The notes: generated from the sequence alone by a model not told the origin. Shown: positions 48,330 through 57,691, counted from the stretch's first letter. The stretch: DNA of 59,166 bases from Thalassoglobus neptunius (GCF_007859735.1 NZ_SIHI01000021.1:1-59166); one strand, 5' to 3'. Numbers and translations are program-made.

Positions 48330-49352
48330 TCACTGTGCTTGCGGTTGGCTGATTGGAATGTCTCGATACTTCACATGGCACGCTTTGCAGCTCGCGGAAA
48401 TTCGCTGAGTGAATTTTGCGAAGTGAGCGGTCTTTTCTGGATCGGAACCGGCTGCTTTCCACTTCTCCAGTTCTCTTCGCAGTTCCTTCGCTGCTGCTTC
48501 TGAGTTCGCAAGCCAGGCACGAAAGTCTTCCGGTTCACTTGCGACTTCCTCGGTTCGGAGGAGTTCGGTGAACAACTCGCGAAGCAACAGCACCTCGTGA
48601 GATGGATCTAAATCGGGATGATCTTCCGGGGACGTCCAGCCTGCTTCTGCAATCAGGGCCACGTGGTCGTTGGCATGACTGAGGTGAACCATCGCTTCAG
48701 CCATGGGCGGAATTTCCTGGATCTCTTTGAATTCGACTTCCAGTTGATCGAGTAATTGGGTTTCGAATGCAGAAGCTCGGCGGGCAGAATCATAAAGCCC
48801 CACGTAACCGGGATTCGTTCCTGCGAGTTTCAGGATTGGGATCGCCAGTTCCGAAGGAATAAGACCGGCGGAAACACAAGCCACGCTCGCAGCTGCCGGG
48901 CTGCGATGTTTTCCGTGATGACAGTGAATGTAAATGGGGCCTTCAAGGTCTCTGACAGCTTTCGCTAACTCCTTAGTTCGTTGGTCGGAGATGCCGTCGT
49001 ATCCGTGCGGCAGATGGACGTAGCGCAACCCGTATTTGCCCGCTGTCTCGATATCTGGCGTCATTCCGTTGACACTGATAATCGTTTTGACGCCGAGATC
49101 AGCAAGTTCTTGAAACGCTTCATCACTTTCGGGAAGGCCTCCGGAAATGACCTTCGGGTGAATTCGAACCGGATTCGGAAGATGATCGCTTTCCATCTTT
49201 GAAAGACTCTTGGAAGCCTCTTCCGACTCCTGAGTGGCAGCCTCATCTTCGGTTGTCCCAACCTGAGACAATGCCATTGGAGCCACGACGAGAGTGGCCA
49301 GAACGAGAAACGACCCGACTCGTGAGATTGTCCTGAGACTGAATGCATCCAT
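48330..49352 (-). CDS. Secreted dual-specificity-type phosphatase fused to a cytochrome c' domain
   Basis: 340 residues. A signal peptide (ISRVGSFLVLATLVVAPMAL) is followed by a DSP/DUF442-like domain (about 60-195). The P-loop HCHHGKHRS has C144 and R150 in the CX5R spacing, and a possible general acid D119 lies in HGYDGIS. A helical C-terminal domain (about 215-335) ends in SCKACHVKYRD, with C322, C325 and H326: the c'-type haem signature near the C-terminus of a four-helix bundle. A phosphatase and a haem in one periplasmic protein is unusual; a redox- or NO-responsive phosphatase is inference. ATG 49352 has AGGA nine bases upstream; ATG 49373 is possible. Confidence 0.85.
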   Translation of the reverse strand: MDAFSLRTISRVGSFLVLATLVVAPMALSQVGTTEDEAATQESEEASKSLSKMESDHLPNPVRIHPKVISGGLPESDEAFQELADLGVKTIISVNGMTPDIETAGKYGLRYVHLPHGYDGISDQRTKELAKAVRDLEGPIYIHCHHGKHRSPAAASVACVSAGLIPSELAIPILKLAGTNPGYVGLYDSARRASAFETQLLDQLEVEFKEIQEIPPMAEAMVHLSHANDHVALIAEAGWTSPEDHPDLDPSHEVLLLRELFTELLRTEEVASEPEDFRAWLANSEAAAKELRRELEKWKAAGSDPEKTAHFAKFTQRISASCKACHVKYRDIPISQPQAQ

Positions 49353-49685
49353 CTGTCGGTTCCTGAAATTCATATTCGCCCTTCGCTGAAGTTCGATCAT
49401 AGCGTACGCAAACGAGCGATCCATGATCCAGTGTCGCCGGCATTTTCACCCGCTTCCAATCGCTAGCAACCGACCTCAGATCAGCACGCCATCCGATACG
49501 AATACGCTATTTCGCAATAAATTGCTTGAAGGATCTTTGAAATTGGCCCCAGCTCGTAGAATTCGGGTTGTTCCCGGACATGTGCAGTTGAGTGGCGAAC
49601 GGGAACGAACCGAAATTGTCGAGTAGATTGATTCAGCGAACTGGGTTGCTTGATCATTCCACTCTCTTCTTTCGATTCGTTTCAC

Positions 49686-50561
49686 ATGACAAAGTCTCCG
49701 GAACCCATTGTGTCCAACAGCACGCGGCGGGTGCGAATATTCGAGATATTCATACAGGTTCTGATCATTTTGTCGCTGATCGCTTTCTCTATCGAAACCC
49801 TTCCGGACCTGAGTGAGAGAGTGAAGCGATGGCTTGGAGTTTTTGAGTTCTTCACTGTGATGGTGTTCACCGTCGAGTACGTTCTCCGAATTTACATTGC
49901 CAAGCCGACTTCCCGGTATCTTTTCAGCTTCTTTGGTTTTGTCGATCTTGCCGCGATTCTCCCATATTACATCGGATTGGAAATCGATCTTCGCTCGGTT
50001 CGTTCTTTTCGACTGTTTCGATTGTTGCGCCTCTTCAAAGTCGCGCGCTACAATGCGGCACTACAGAGATTTCACGTGGCCCTGAGCATCGCGAAAGAAG
50101 AAATTATCTTGTTTCTCGCGGCGACCATCCTCCTGTTGTATTTAGGAGCAGTCGGAATCTACATCTTTGAATGTGATGCTCAACCGGAAGAATTCGGTTC
50201 CGTCTTCCATTGCCTCTGGTGGGCCGTTGCCACGCTTACAACGGTGGGATACGGCGATGTTTATCCCATCACAACTGGAGGGAGAGTCTTTACATTCATT
50301 CTATTGCTGGTCGGGCTTGGAGTGATTTCAGTCCCCGCTGGACTTGTGGCATCAGCTCTGGCACAGGCAAGAAAGATGGAAGACGAGGCGAAGCAAGATG
50401 CAGATCAGTTAATCGTCAACGAAGATATGTCCGACTCACCGTTTAATAACAGTTTAGTGTCAAGAATAACTCTCGGCCGGTGGATGGATCACTTTGGGAA
50501 GAGCAAGTTGAATTGGAAGCGAAACTGCCAGTCCGGGCCGCCGTCGGGGCTGATGACGTAA
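49686..50561 (+). CDS. Voltage-gated potassium-channel-type ion transporter
   Basis: 291 residues, six transmembrane helices. The S4-type voltage sensor is SVRSFRLFRLLRLFKVARY with regularly spaced arginines. The pore loop is VATLTTVGYGD with selectivity filter TVGYGD (186-191), then S6 (FILLLVGLGVISVPAGLVAS). This matches KvAP/Kch-type bacterial channels. The C-terminal cytoplasmic tail (about 245-291) is charged. ATG 49686 (MTKSPEPI) is preferred to an upstream start at 49650. The last 73 bases overlap the convergent outer-membrane protein gene. Confidence 0.92.
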   Translation: MTKSPEPIVSNSTRRVRIFEIFIQVLIILSLIAFSIETLPDLSERVKRWLGVFEFFTVMVFTVEYVLRIYIAKPTSRYLFSFFGFVDLAAILPYYIGLEIDLRSVRSFRLFRLLRLFKVARYNAALQRFHVALSIAKEEIILFLAATILLLYLGAVGIYIFECDAQPEEFGSVFHCLWWAVATLTTVGYGDVYPITTGGRVFTFILLLVGLGVISVPAGLVASALAQARKMEDEAKQDADQLIVNEDMSDSPFNNSLVSRITLGRWMDHFGKSKLNWKRNCQSGPPSGLMT

Positions 50562-51484
50562 GGGGCGAATCTGCAGAGGACGTTGACGGGCTGCCCGAAG
50601 ATGGGGAAGACTCGGCCAACTCCACCACCCAGTGGAAACGCCCAGCGTGAGTCTCTGGGAAGTGTCCAGTCTGCGTTGGCTTCGCCCGATACGTTTAAGA
50701 ACCAGCCTTCAGGAAGATTGTAGTTGAAGAATGGTTGCGCGAGGAATGGGTCGGAATGCCCTTTCGATCCCCAAAGCTGTGTGACCAAAACTCCCGTCAG
50801 AATATGGCCATGCTGGATGACTGCAACTGCATCGACCCCTGCTGCCAATTCTTGTTGTCCGAGATTCGGAGTGCTTGCGGTCGGGAATTGAACGGTGGGC
50901 CCGAGGCCCCAGATGAACTTCTCAGCGTCCCGAGGACTGAAGAAGAATTGCCCGATAACATTTCCGATTCCATGCTCTTGTTCACCGAGTCCAGTTGGAG
51001 TGTTGATGAACGGGATGATCACGCGGTTGATCAAGTTCCAGTCCTCGTTCAGCTTGATCGGGACCACTGGTTGCAGGTTGCCGACATAACGCTGGTCATC
51101 TCCCGGGCCGATCCCGAAATCCCAGTTGCTTTGCAGCGGTAACGAAACAAGATCACTGATCGGGTTCTGAGATTTCGCAGCGAGGCTACTGGTCCCGCCT
51201 CCTCCTGCCGAGTCTCCACCTGCTGCTTGAACCAGCAAGATCGAGTCCGATGAGTCGTCAGAAAGCTGGGAAGACAGCGTCGGGGAGTTTTCTCCGAACA
51301 AACCCTGCTCAAACCACGATCGGTTTTCCGCATCGCTCTCCCAGTTGACTGCTGTCTCAACTTGAACGTCGCCTCGTGCCGTCGTGAGTTCATTGAACGA
51401 GAGCCACTTTTCCTGAGCTGTGACAGTCGCTGCTGAGCAGAAGACGAAGCAGAGAGTACAGACGAATTTCGCTGGCAGAGTCAT
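50489..51484 (-). CDS. Exported beta-barrel-type protein of unknown function
   Basis: 331 residues. A signal peptide, MTLPAKFVCTLCFVFCSAAT, cleaved near TAQ, is followed by a variable Ser/Gly-rich part (about 25-105). The rest alternates in a barrel-like way (NWDFGIGPGDDQRYVGNLQP, FIWGLGPTVQFPTAS, VLVTQLWGSKGHSD), ending FRFQFNLLF. The body resembles outer-membrane transporter-like proteins often annotated as 'neuromedin U' or 'transporter'. Terminal aromatic FQFNLLF plus K is close to the C-terminal signature of outer-membrane barrels. GGGAAA lies about nine bases before ATG 51484; the frame is open from 51523. Confidence 0.78.
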   Translation of the reverse strand: MTLPAKFVCTLCFVFCSAATVTAQEKWLSFNELTTARGDVQVETAVNWESDAENRSWFEQGLFGENSPTLSSQLSDDSSDSILLVQAAGGDSAGGGGTSSLAAKSQNPISDLVSLPLQSNWDFGIGPGDDQRYVGNLQPVVPIKLNEDWNLINRVIIPFINTPTGLGEQEHGIGNVIGQFFFSPRDAEKFIWGLGPTVQFPTASTPNLGQQELAAGVDAVAVIQHGHILTGVLVTQLWGSKGHSDPFLAQPFFNYNLPEGWFLNVSGEANADWTLPRDSRWAFPLGGGVGRVFPIFGQPVNVLCRFAPYVISPDGGPDWQFRFQFNLLFPK

Positions 51485-51559
51485 CGCCGATTTCCCGGTT
51501 GAAGACAATTCTTGATGAGACACCCTGTCGTCGGCGCACTCTCACAGCCAATCTATCGG

Positions 51560-51805
51560 TCATCGGGGAAATCGGTAATTTGACGCATTGCGCGATCCGT
51601 TTGATATCGAGAGCTGTAGCGACTCTGTTGCCTGCAAAGTTTCTCTAATCCGAACATGCTCTCCACCGGTTCGGCGAGTTCTGCCGAATGAAAAGTTGGC
51701 GATCTTGAGCAGTTCGAGAATCTCTTCGGCTCGCGCTTCAACATCTTCTTCAACACTTTCTTCAACGGGGGGAGGTGCGGTGATTCGCGCAACGAAACAT
51801 TGCAT
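51560..51805 (-). CDS. Small hypothetical protein
   Basis: 81 residues with an acidic helix (VEESVEEDVEARAEEILELL) followed by a basic segment (FSFGRTRRTGGEHVRI). No family recognised. Other frames overlap this region on both strands, so coding is not certain. A 19-base piece resembling the dispersed repeat lies just upstream at 51821-51839. Confidence 0.35.
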   Translation of the reverse strand: MQCFVARITAPPPVEESVEEDVEARAEEILELLKIANFSFGRTRRTGGEHVRIRETLQATESLQLSISNGSRNASNYRFPR

Positions 51806-51820
51806 TCATCGGAACAATGG

Positions 51821-51839
51821 AGTTCAGGTGAGTGCACAG
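51821..51839 (-). repeat. Possible remnant of the dispersed palindromic repeat
   Basis: On the minus strand it reads CTGTGCACTCACCTGAACT, matching 17 of 19 bases of the core CTGTGCACTCGCTTGAACT of copies 1 and 2. The flanks do not match. Confidence 0.4.
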
Positions 51840-51941
51840 CTACGATGAAAATGGTCTAATTGGTGGGGAAGTCCGTGTGAATTGAGATGCACCCGGCATC
51901 GATTCGAGGCGGATGATTTCTTGCAGATTCAGGAGTTTGAA

Positions 51942-52217
51942 ATGGCTGATAAGAACGAACAGCTTGATGAACTGATCAATACACTGAAGCAGCATCGTGA
52001 TGAGTTGAAGGTTAAGCTGCATCTGGCTCAGATGGATGCTCGTCAGGAATACGACCGCATTTCCAATAACATTGATGAATTGAATAAGCAGTACGAGCCC
52101 GTTCGATCAGCCGCCAAGGAATCGGGCGAGAACGTTCTGTCAGCCTTGATGCTGGCCGCTGAAGAGATGAAAAACGGATTGGTGCGAGTCGGAAATGCGA
52201 TTTCGGACTCCAAATAA
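51942..52217 (+). CDS. Small coiled-coil protein
   Basis: 91 residues, nearly all helical and charged (LDELINTLKQHRDELKVKLH, MDARQEYDRISNNIDELNKQ). Heptad-like spacing suggests a coiled coil. A better fit than the longer upstream frame because AGGAG lies eight bases before ATG 51942. Function unknown. It precedes another small helical membrane protein by about 210 bases. Confidence 0.72.
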   Translation: MADKNEQLDELINTLKQHRDELKVKLHLAQMDARQEYDRISNNIDELNKQYEPVRSAAKESGENVLSALMLAAEEMKNGLVRVGNAISDSK

Positions 52218-52426
52218 AGGAGTCGCAATCACGGAAATGCGGTCGCTTTGAGAACGGCAATCGAGCAGCTCTCCCGATCAATCGAGTCCTCAGGAGGGCG
52301 CAGCGACTGACATGCGCGAGAAACTTCGGCCGTCAGACTCGCTGGATGATAGGATTGAGGAAGGTCGGAGCAGCCCTTGTTCACTTCTGATTCTGATCGT
52401 TTCCGCAATTCGAGCAGTTCGTACTC

Positions 52427-52873
52427 ATGACAACTTCCAAATCGACCTCCGGGCAATCATCCAGTCGATCACAAACGACGAAGGCCGAAACGGAAAGCAC
52501 CGATGAGGCCATCGCGAAGCTTGTGGAACAGGCGGAGCGACGTGAACGTCGTCGTGAACGTCAGAAACGACAGCGACGAAAAGAACGTCGGCGAGCAGAA
52601 CATCTTGCCCTAGTCCGGATGCAGCGATCTGTCGAAGTCATGAAGTGGTGTCTCGTTTCGATCTCCAGCGTGATGGGAATCGGGTTGATCGTTGGGCTTG
52701 TCGTTCTGAATTCCGTTCGCTCTGAAGCGGAGAGGATTAAGTCAGAAGTTCAGCACATTCAACGCGAAGCGGAGATGATTCGAGATAAGATTCGCCATCC
52801 ACTGGAAACGCTTGGCGAAACTCTCGGGCGGCGCCTTGAGTCACGTATCAGCGAGACGTTCGAGGAAGAGTAG
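52427..52873 (+). CDS. Single-span membrane protein with charged coiled-coil flanks
   Basis: 148 residues. A Ser/Thr-rich start (MTTSKSTSGQSSSRS) is followed by an extremely basic helix (about 35-60, RRERRRERQKRQRRKERRR), one transmembrane helix (about 72-95, WCLVSISSVMGIGLIVGLVV), and a charged coiled coil (about 95-148). The basic segment should lie in the cytoplasm and may bind nucleic acid or acidic lipid. No family recognised. Weak ribosome-binding site. Confidence 0.65.
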   Translation: MTTSKSTSGQSSSRSQTTKAETESTDEAIAKLVEQAERRERRRERQKRQRRKERRRAEHLALVRMQRSVEVMKWCLVSISSVMGIGLIVGLVVLNSVRSEAERIKSEVQHIQREAEMIRDKIRHPLETLGETLGRRLESRISETFEEE

Positions 52874-52921
52874 GAAGTGTTGAAACGCTCGCAGTGGAGT
52901 ATTGAGAGAATTGAAGAGTTT

Positions 52922-54034
52922 TTAGCGATCGTTTGAGAGTAACTCGTCAATCGCTTGGGAATAGCGATCGACCATTTGAGAGACGCGAAAACCTTCGGTC
53001 ATCTTTCTGGCAGCGGCTTCTCCGAGTTGCTGCGCCACTGTCGGTTCTCTGATAAGCCTCACTGTATATTGAGCGAAACCGGCAAGGTCTCCGAGGTCGA
53101 CCAGCCACCCTTCTTTTCCGTGACTGATCAACTCCCGATTGGGGGGAATGTCGCTGACGACAGATGGTTTCCCGCAGGCCATGGCTTCCATCAAGCTGTT
53201 GGACATCCCTTCGAATTCGCTGGCAAGCCAGAAGACGTCAGCATGATGAAGCAGCTCGGATGCATTCGGGACAGCCCCAAGGAAGCGAGTTTGATCCTCC
53301 GCTTCGCATTCCTTCGCGACGAGTTTAAGTTCTTCGCGTTCCGGCCCATCACCGATGATCAGAAAGTAAGCGTTCGGACACGAATGTCGAAGCATTTGAA
53401 CAGCCCACAGCAAGTCTTTGATTCGCTTTTGCGGGGCCAGTCGACCGACAAACATCAGGAGTTGTGCGTCTTCGGGAAGATCGCATGATTTCAGGAACTC
53501 GTGGCGGGGGATCGTCGGAGATGCGGGAGTGTCGACGCCGTTCGGAATCACTTGAATGCGCTGCTTCGGAAACCCCTGCTCTGCGTAAAAATTCTTGACG
53601 CTTTCAGAGTTCGCGATCATGAGATCGGTCGCTGATTGAAGTCGTCGATCGAGCCAGTGTTGCCAACTCGACTTCCAGGAATCGACGCATCGTTCGGAGA
53701 TGATCACTTTCGGTCGCGTCTTTCCCAGCCCGGTCGTGGCGAGTCGCGTCGCAGAGTTCGCCGCGAACAGACACGAGAGGACAACATCTGGCGAACGTTT
53801 GATGATCTCTGATCGAAGTTTCCAAATGACAGCAACGTCGAAACGCGTTTTCTTCTCAAGGACCGTGACAGAGATCCCGGCTTCGCGAAGATCCTCTTCA
53901 TAAGGACCGGAGCGGGTCAAAGCGATGACTTCGATCGAGTCGCCTCGTTCTTTCAAACCGATTGCAAGCGAGACGAATTGCTTTTCGGCACCGGAACGAT
54001 CGAGAGTCGGAATAACAATCAGAACTTTTCGCAC
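52922..54034 (-). CDS. Family 4 glycosyltransferase
   Basis: 370 residues, GT-B fold. The N-terminal glycine motif region is PTLDRSGAEKQFVSLAIGL, and the C-terminal donor domain has LMFVGRLAPQKRIKDLL, IIGDGPEREEL and the retaining E-x7-E motif in EFEGMSNSLMEAMACGKP. It transfers a sugar in polysaccharide or glycolipid synthesis; donor and acceptor are unknown. Starts at ATG 54034. No other polysaccharide genes adjoin it, so it is not obviously part of a cluster. Confidence 0.92.
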   Translation of the reverse strand: MRKVLIVIPTLDRSGAEKQFVSLAIGLKERGDSIEVIALTRSGPYEEDLREAGISVTVLEKKTRFDVAVIWKLRSEIIKRSPDVVLSCLFAANSATRLATTGLGKTRPKVIISERCVDSWKSSWQHWLDRRLQSATDLMIANSESVKNFYAEQGFPKQRIQVIPNGVDTPASPTIPRHEFLKSCDLPEDAQLLMFVGRLAPQKRIKDLLWAVQMLRHSCPNAYFLIIGDGPEREELKLVAKECEAEDQTRFLGAVPNASELLHHADVFWLASEFEGMSNSLMEAMACGKPSVVSDIPPNRELISHGKEGWLVDLGDLAGFAQYTVRLIREPTVAQQLGEAAARKMTEGFRVSQMVDRYSQAIDELLSNDR

Positions 54035-54173
54035 GGTCGTTCTGTTCGAAGCTAAACGAGATGGTGAAGTGAGAGCAGCAGTCAGTTTTAGGGCGAAATC
54101 TGGCTCGCGTAAAGATTGGGCAACTTACGAATCGGACAGTCTGCGAAAACGTGGCCGATGCGGAACGTTCCCG

Positions 54174-54605
54174 TCAATGCGGGTAGACCGACTGCCCATA
54201 CGTCACAGCTGGATTGACTGGCTGCTGATAGGGAACGGAGTATTGAGGAGTTCCGTAGGAGGACGGAGCAAGTGTTGGTTGGGGAACGAGAGTTGGCCCT
54301 TGCGGTGAAGGAGCAATCCCTCCCCCGTTCTGTTGACGGAGCATTGAGACATAGAACTGGTCTTTGGCCTGCTGCGCCTCAGATCGTGGGGTTTGATATC
54401 CCAGCGGCCGGAATCCGATATTCGGCCCGACCTGATCATCAGGATACGGGTCCATCACCTGAGCTTCCCGCCGCTCCAGTTCTGCGGGTCGCGTCGCGCA
54501 AGTCGGCATTCGTGTATTCCACTGGGAGATACAACCTGAAGCGGAAATCGCCGCTGTCGAAGCGACCACAATGAGGCCGAATGTGAAGTTCGTCGATCGA
54601 AACAT
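54174..54605 (-). CDS. Proline/glutamine-rich putative lipoprotein
   Basis: 143 residues. The signal peptide ends in SASGC (C25), a plausible lipobox, though the -3 position is suboptimal. The central MPTCATRPAELERREAQ and DPYPDDQVGP segments precede a Pro/Gln/Tyr-rich tail (PTLAPSSYGTPQYSVPYQQP). It looks like a conserved planctomycete envelope protein of unknown function. No purine-rich ribosome-binding site precedes ATG 54605. Confidence 0.7.
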   Translation of the reverse strand: MFRSTNFTFGLIVVASTAAISASGCISQWNTRMPTCATRPAELERREAQVMDPYPDDQVGPNIGFRPLGYQTPRSEAQQAKDQFYVSMLRQQNGGGIAPSPQGPTLVPQPTLAPSSYGTPQYSVPYQQPVNPAVTYGQSVYPH

Positions 54606-54937
54606 GAGGCGGAGGGAGATGGAAGGGAGTGAAATTTGAGAGGTGTGTCGAGCAGACTACTCGAAAACCGGCAATTCTGGCCAGATCAGTTTTTCGTCAA
54701 AAGAGGGTTGTTGTCGGAATTGCAAATGGGAGAATTGCATGGATTGGGTCGCTGATTCACTGACAGGACAGCCGTCACTGCCCGTTTTTTCAGAGGATTT
54801 CATCGCTGACAGCCCCGGAATCGAACGCTCCCCAATCTCGGCCGAACCGCACCGGGAAAGCCTTGCTAAACTTTGCTGTTCACGGAAACTTGGTAGAATA
54901 GGCCAGTTTCTTAAAATTAAAATCACTGGGGGAATTC
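54606..54937. other. Divergent intergenic region
   Basis: About 330 bases between the lipoprotein gene (minus) and the metalloprotease gene (plus). No gene is supported; both promoters should be here. Confidence 0.4.
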
Positions 54938-57538
54938 ATGGGTATTCGCAAATGCCTTGTTCTCCTGACGCTGATTGGTCTCTTCGGACCATGGAGTCAG
55001 GCGAACGCTCAGGATGACAAATCCAAATCGAAGTATGAGCAGCTGATCGACAAGAAGAAGAAGCTGTCAGGCATGTGGACGCTCTTTCAGAGTGACCAGC
55101 AATTGCTCGCAGAAATTTCTTCAACGGCTCTCAAGAAGGAATACATCGTCATTCCTTCGATCTCTCAGGGGATCAGTCGAGGAGACGTTCTCGGCGGAAT
55201 GAGCTGGGGATTCGGGGACGAGATTATCTGGTCGTTGAAGGTTTCCGGCGACAAACTCTTCATCAGCCAGAAGAACGTCCGATTCCGGGCGAAGGCAAAC
55301 TCTCCCGAAGAGACAGCGGTCAAACTCGCTTACAGCGACAGTATTCTTTTCGCTCTGCCAGTGCTGACAAAATCAACATCCGGCGGAATTCTCGTCGATG
55401 TGACGAGAGTCTTCATGAACGATGACCTTCAAGTCGGTCGCGCCATTGGCTCTTCATTTCGCCTGATGACCGATCGGTCGACCTTCTCCAAGATCAAGAC
55501 ATTCGAAGAAAACATCGAAATCGGCTTGAACACGGTCTTCTCGGGAAGCACTCCAATCGAGACGGTTCCGAATTCCAAAGGTGTTCAAGTCGGAATCCAC
55601 TACAGCGTGAGTGTTCTCCCAAGTGTTGGGTCCAATGGCTACAAGCCGAGAGTCGCGGATGATCGAGTCGGGTACTTTCTGACAGCGATCAAAGACTTCT
55701 CCGACAAAGATGAGCCGGAGCACTTCGTTCGCTATGTGAATCGATGGAATCTGCAGAAGCTCGATCCTTCGATTGACCGATCTCCTCCCAAAACGCCAAT
55801 CAAGTTCTACCTCGAAAACACTGTTCCAGTTTTCCTGCGTCCAACCGTTGAAGCAGGAATTCTCGAATGGAACAAAGCCTTTGACAAACTCGGTTACGCC
55901 GGAGCGATCCGGGTCGATCAACAGCCCGTTGACGATCCCGATTTCGATCCCGAAAACATCAACTACAACACCTTCCGTTGGATCACTGCCGATGCTGGTT
56001 TCGCGATGGGACCATCGAGAGTCGATCCCCGAACCGGCCAGATCCTCGATGCAGACATCATCTTCGATGCGAGCTTCCTCGACAGCTGGAACCGTCGCTG
56101 GGAAATCTTCCGTCCGGAACAGACACACATGTTCCAGATTCCGGAATCAATGCCAGCTGAAGGACCACTCGGAAACGGTCATCTGCACGGGCCTCATTGT
56201 CGGCTCGGACACGAAATGCAGCGACAGTCAGCTACCGCAGCAGCAATGTTCATGGCGGTTGGCGTTTCCAAAGACGGAAACCTTCCCGATGAATTCATCC
56301 ATCAGGGACTCAAGGAAGTCGTGATGCACGAAGTCGGGCACACGCTCGGACTGCGACACAACTTCAAAGCGAGTGCCTGGAAGACACTTGAAGAAATCGA
56401 CGATCCTGAAGCAGATCCCGATGTTCCGACAGTCGCCAGCGTCATGGATTACAGCCCCGCAAACGTTGTCATCGATCGCGAAAAGCAGGGATTGTATTAC
56501 TCGCAAACGATTGGACCATACGATTACTGGGCCATCGAATACGGTTACAAGCCAATCTCCGGGAATGAAAAAGAAGAGCTGAACAAAATCGCTTCTCGTT
56601 CCGGCGAACCTGAACTCGAATACGGAACAGACGAAGACACTCGTTCCATCGATCCTGATCCGCATTCGAATCGCTTCGACCTCGGCAAAGATCCGCTGAA
56701 GTATGTGCGTCGACAAATGGAGCAATCGATCGAACTTCTTCCGAAGATCGTCGAGAGCACAGTCAAGGAAGGCGACGGATACCAGCGAGCACGGCAGGCG
56801 TTCGGTCTTCTTCTCGGCCAGTACGCTCAAGGAGCTTCGTTCGCATCTCGATTCCCAGGCGGCGTCTCCGTTCACAGAGATCACAAAGGGGATGAAGATG
56901 GCCAGAGTCCGTTCGCACAGATTCCTGCCGAGAAACAACGGGAAGCCATGGATTTGATCGCCGAATCCGTCTTTGCAAACCCAACGATCAAAGGTAGCGA
57001 TTTGAACTACCTCGCTGCTTCTCGCTGGTCGCACTGGGGAACATCCAGCCCGTCACGCCTCGACTATCCGATTCACGATACCATCCTGAGTATGCAGGAA
57101 ACGGTATTAGGAAACCTGCTCAGCTCGATCGTTCTGGACCGAATCCTCGACAACGAATTCAAAGCTGCCGAGGAAGACGATGTCTACACTCTGGCAGAGC
57201 ACGAACGACGTCTCGTGGACGGAATCTTTAGTGAGCTTGATCAGGAAGACGACGCCAAGTTCACGAACAAAGAGCCGATGATTTCGAGCTTCCGTCGAAA
57301 TCTGCAGCGTACGACTATCCGACGTTTGGGTTCACTCGTCTCTTCGGGATACAGTGCCCCATCCGACGCAAGAACACTTGCCCGGATGCATCTCGGAGAT
57401 CTCAAGGACAAAGCGACCAAGCTTCTTGAGAACGAAAAGATTGAACTCGATGATTACTCGCGAGCCCATCTCCAGGAATCTGTTGCCCTCATCAACAAGG
57501 TTCTGGATGCTCAGCTCAGCTTGCAGATTGTTTACTAA
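54938..57538 (+). CDS. Secreted zinc-dependent metalloprotease (DUF5117/DUF4953 type)
   Basis: 866 residues. A signal peptide (MGIRKCLVLLTLIGLFGPWS, cleaved near ANAQ) is followed by a large DUF5117-type beta-rich domain (about 75-280), a substrate-binding region (FLRPTVEAGILEWNKAFDKL), and the metzincin catalytic domain with HEVGHTLGLRH (464-474; H464, H468, H474 bind zinc, E465 is the base). A Met-turn-like SVMDYSPANV follows. The C-terminal ~250 residues are helical (DUF4953-like). Members are common in planctomycetes and Bacteroidetes and presumed periplasmic or extracellular. GGGGGAA lies just upstream of the ATG. Terminated at 57692-57726. Confidence 0.92.
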   Translation: MGIRKCLVLLTLIGLFGPWSQANAQDDKSKSKYEQLIDKKKKLSGMWTLFQSDQQLLAEISSTALKKEYIVIPSISQGISRGDVLGGMSWGFGDEIIWSLKVSGDKLFISQKNVRFRAKANSPEETAVKLAYSDSILFALPVLTKSTSGGILVDVTRVFMNDDLQVGRAIGSSFRLMTDRSTFSKIKTFEENIEIGLNTVFSGSTPIETVPNSKGVQVGIHYSVSVLPSVGSNGYKPRVADDRVGYFLTAIKDFSDKDEPEHFVRYVNRWNLQKLDPSIDRSPPKTPIKFYLENTVPVFLRPTVEAGILEWNKAFDKLGYAGAIRVDQQPVDDPDFDPENINYNTFRWITADAGFAMGPSRVDPRTGQILDADIIFDASFLDSWNRRWEIFRPEQTHMFQIPESMPAEGPLGNGHLHGPHCRLGHEMQRQSATAAAMFMAVGVSKDGNLPDEFIHQGLKEVVMHEVGHTLGLRHNFKASAWKTLEEIDDPEADPDVPTVASVMDYSPANVVIDREKQGLYYSQTIGPYDYWAIEYGYKPISGNEKEELNKIASRSGEPELEYGTDEDTRSIDPDPHSNRFDLGKDPLKYVRRQMEQSIELLPKIVESTVKEGDGYQRARQAFGLLLGQYAQGASFASRFPGGVSVHRDHKGDEDGQSPFAQIPAEKQREAMDLIAESVFANPTIKGSDLNYLAASRWSHWGTSSPSRLDYPIHDTILSMQETVLGNLLSSIVLDRILDNEFKAAEEDDVYTLAEHERRLVDGIFSELDQEDDAKFTNKEPMISSFRRNLQRTTIRRLGSLVSSGYSAPSDARTLARMHLGDLKDKATKLLENEKIELDDYSRAHLQESVALINKVLDAQLSLQIVY

Positions 57539-57550
57539 AGCGTCTTCAGA

Positions 57551-57639
57551 TTTGGTGAGCACTCTCGCGCACGAGCAAGCACAGCCTTGAACCGGCTGCA
57601 ACAACACAAGCGAGTGCACAGGAAAGAGCAACTTGCTCT
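57551..57639 (-). repeat. Dispersed palindromic repeat, copy 3
   Basis: In reverse orientation to the metalloprotease gene. On the minus strand it starts AGAGCAAGTTGCTCT (57639 to 57625), continues CCTGTGCACTCGCTTG, has a diverged middle, and ends near TGCTCGTGCGCGAGAGTG. The base before it is T, so a TAG again forms at its edge. In that frame a 17-codon open stretch with ATG near 57691 precedes it, possibly by chance. Confidence 0.75.
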
Positions 57640-57691
57640 AACAATCGAACGCAGCGACCTCGTTTCGTCGCTGATAGAAGACCAGATGCAT

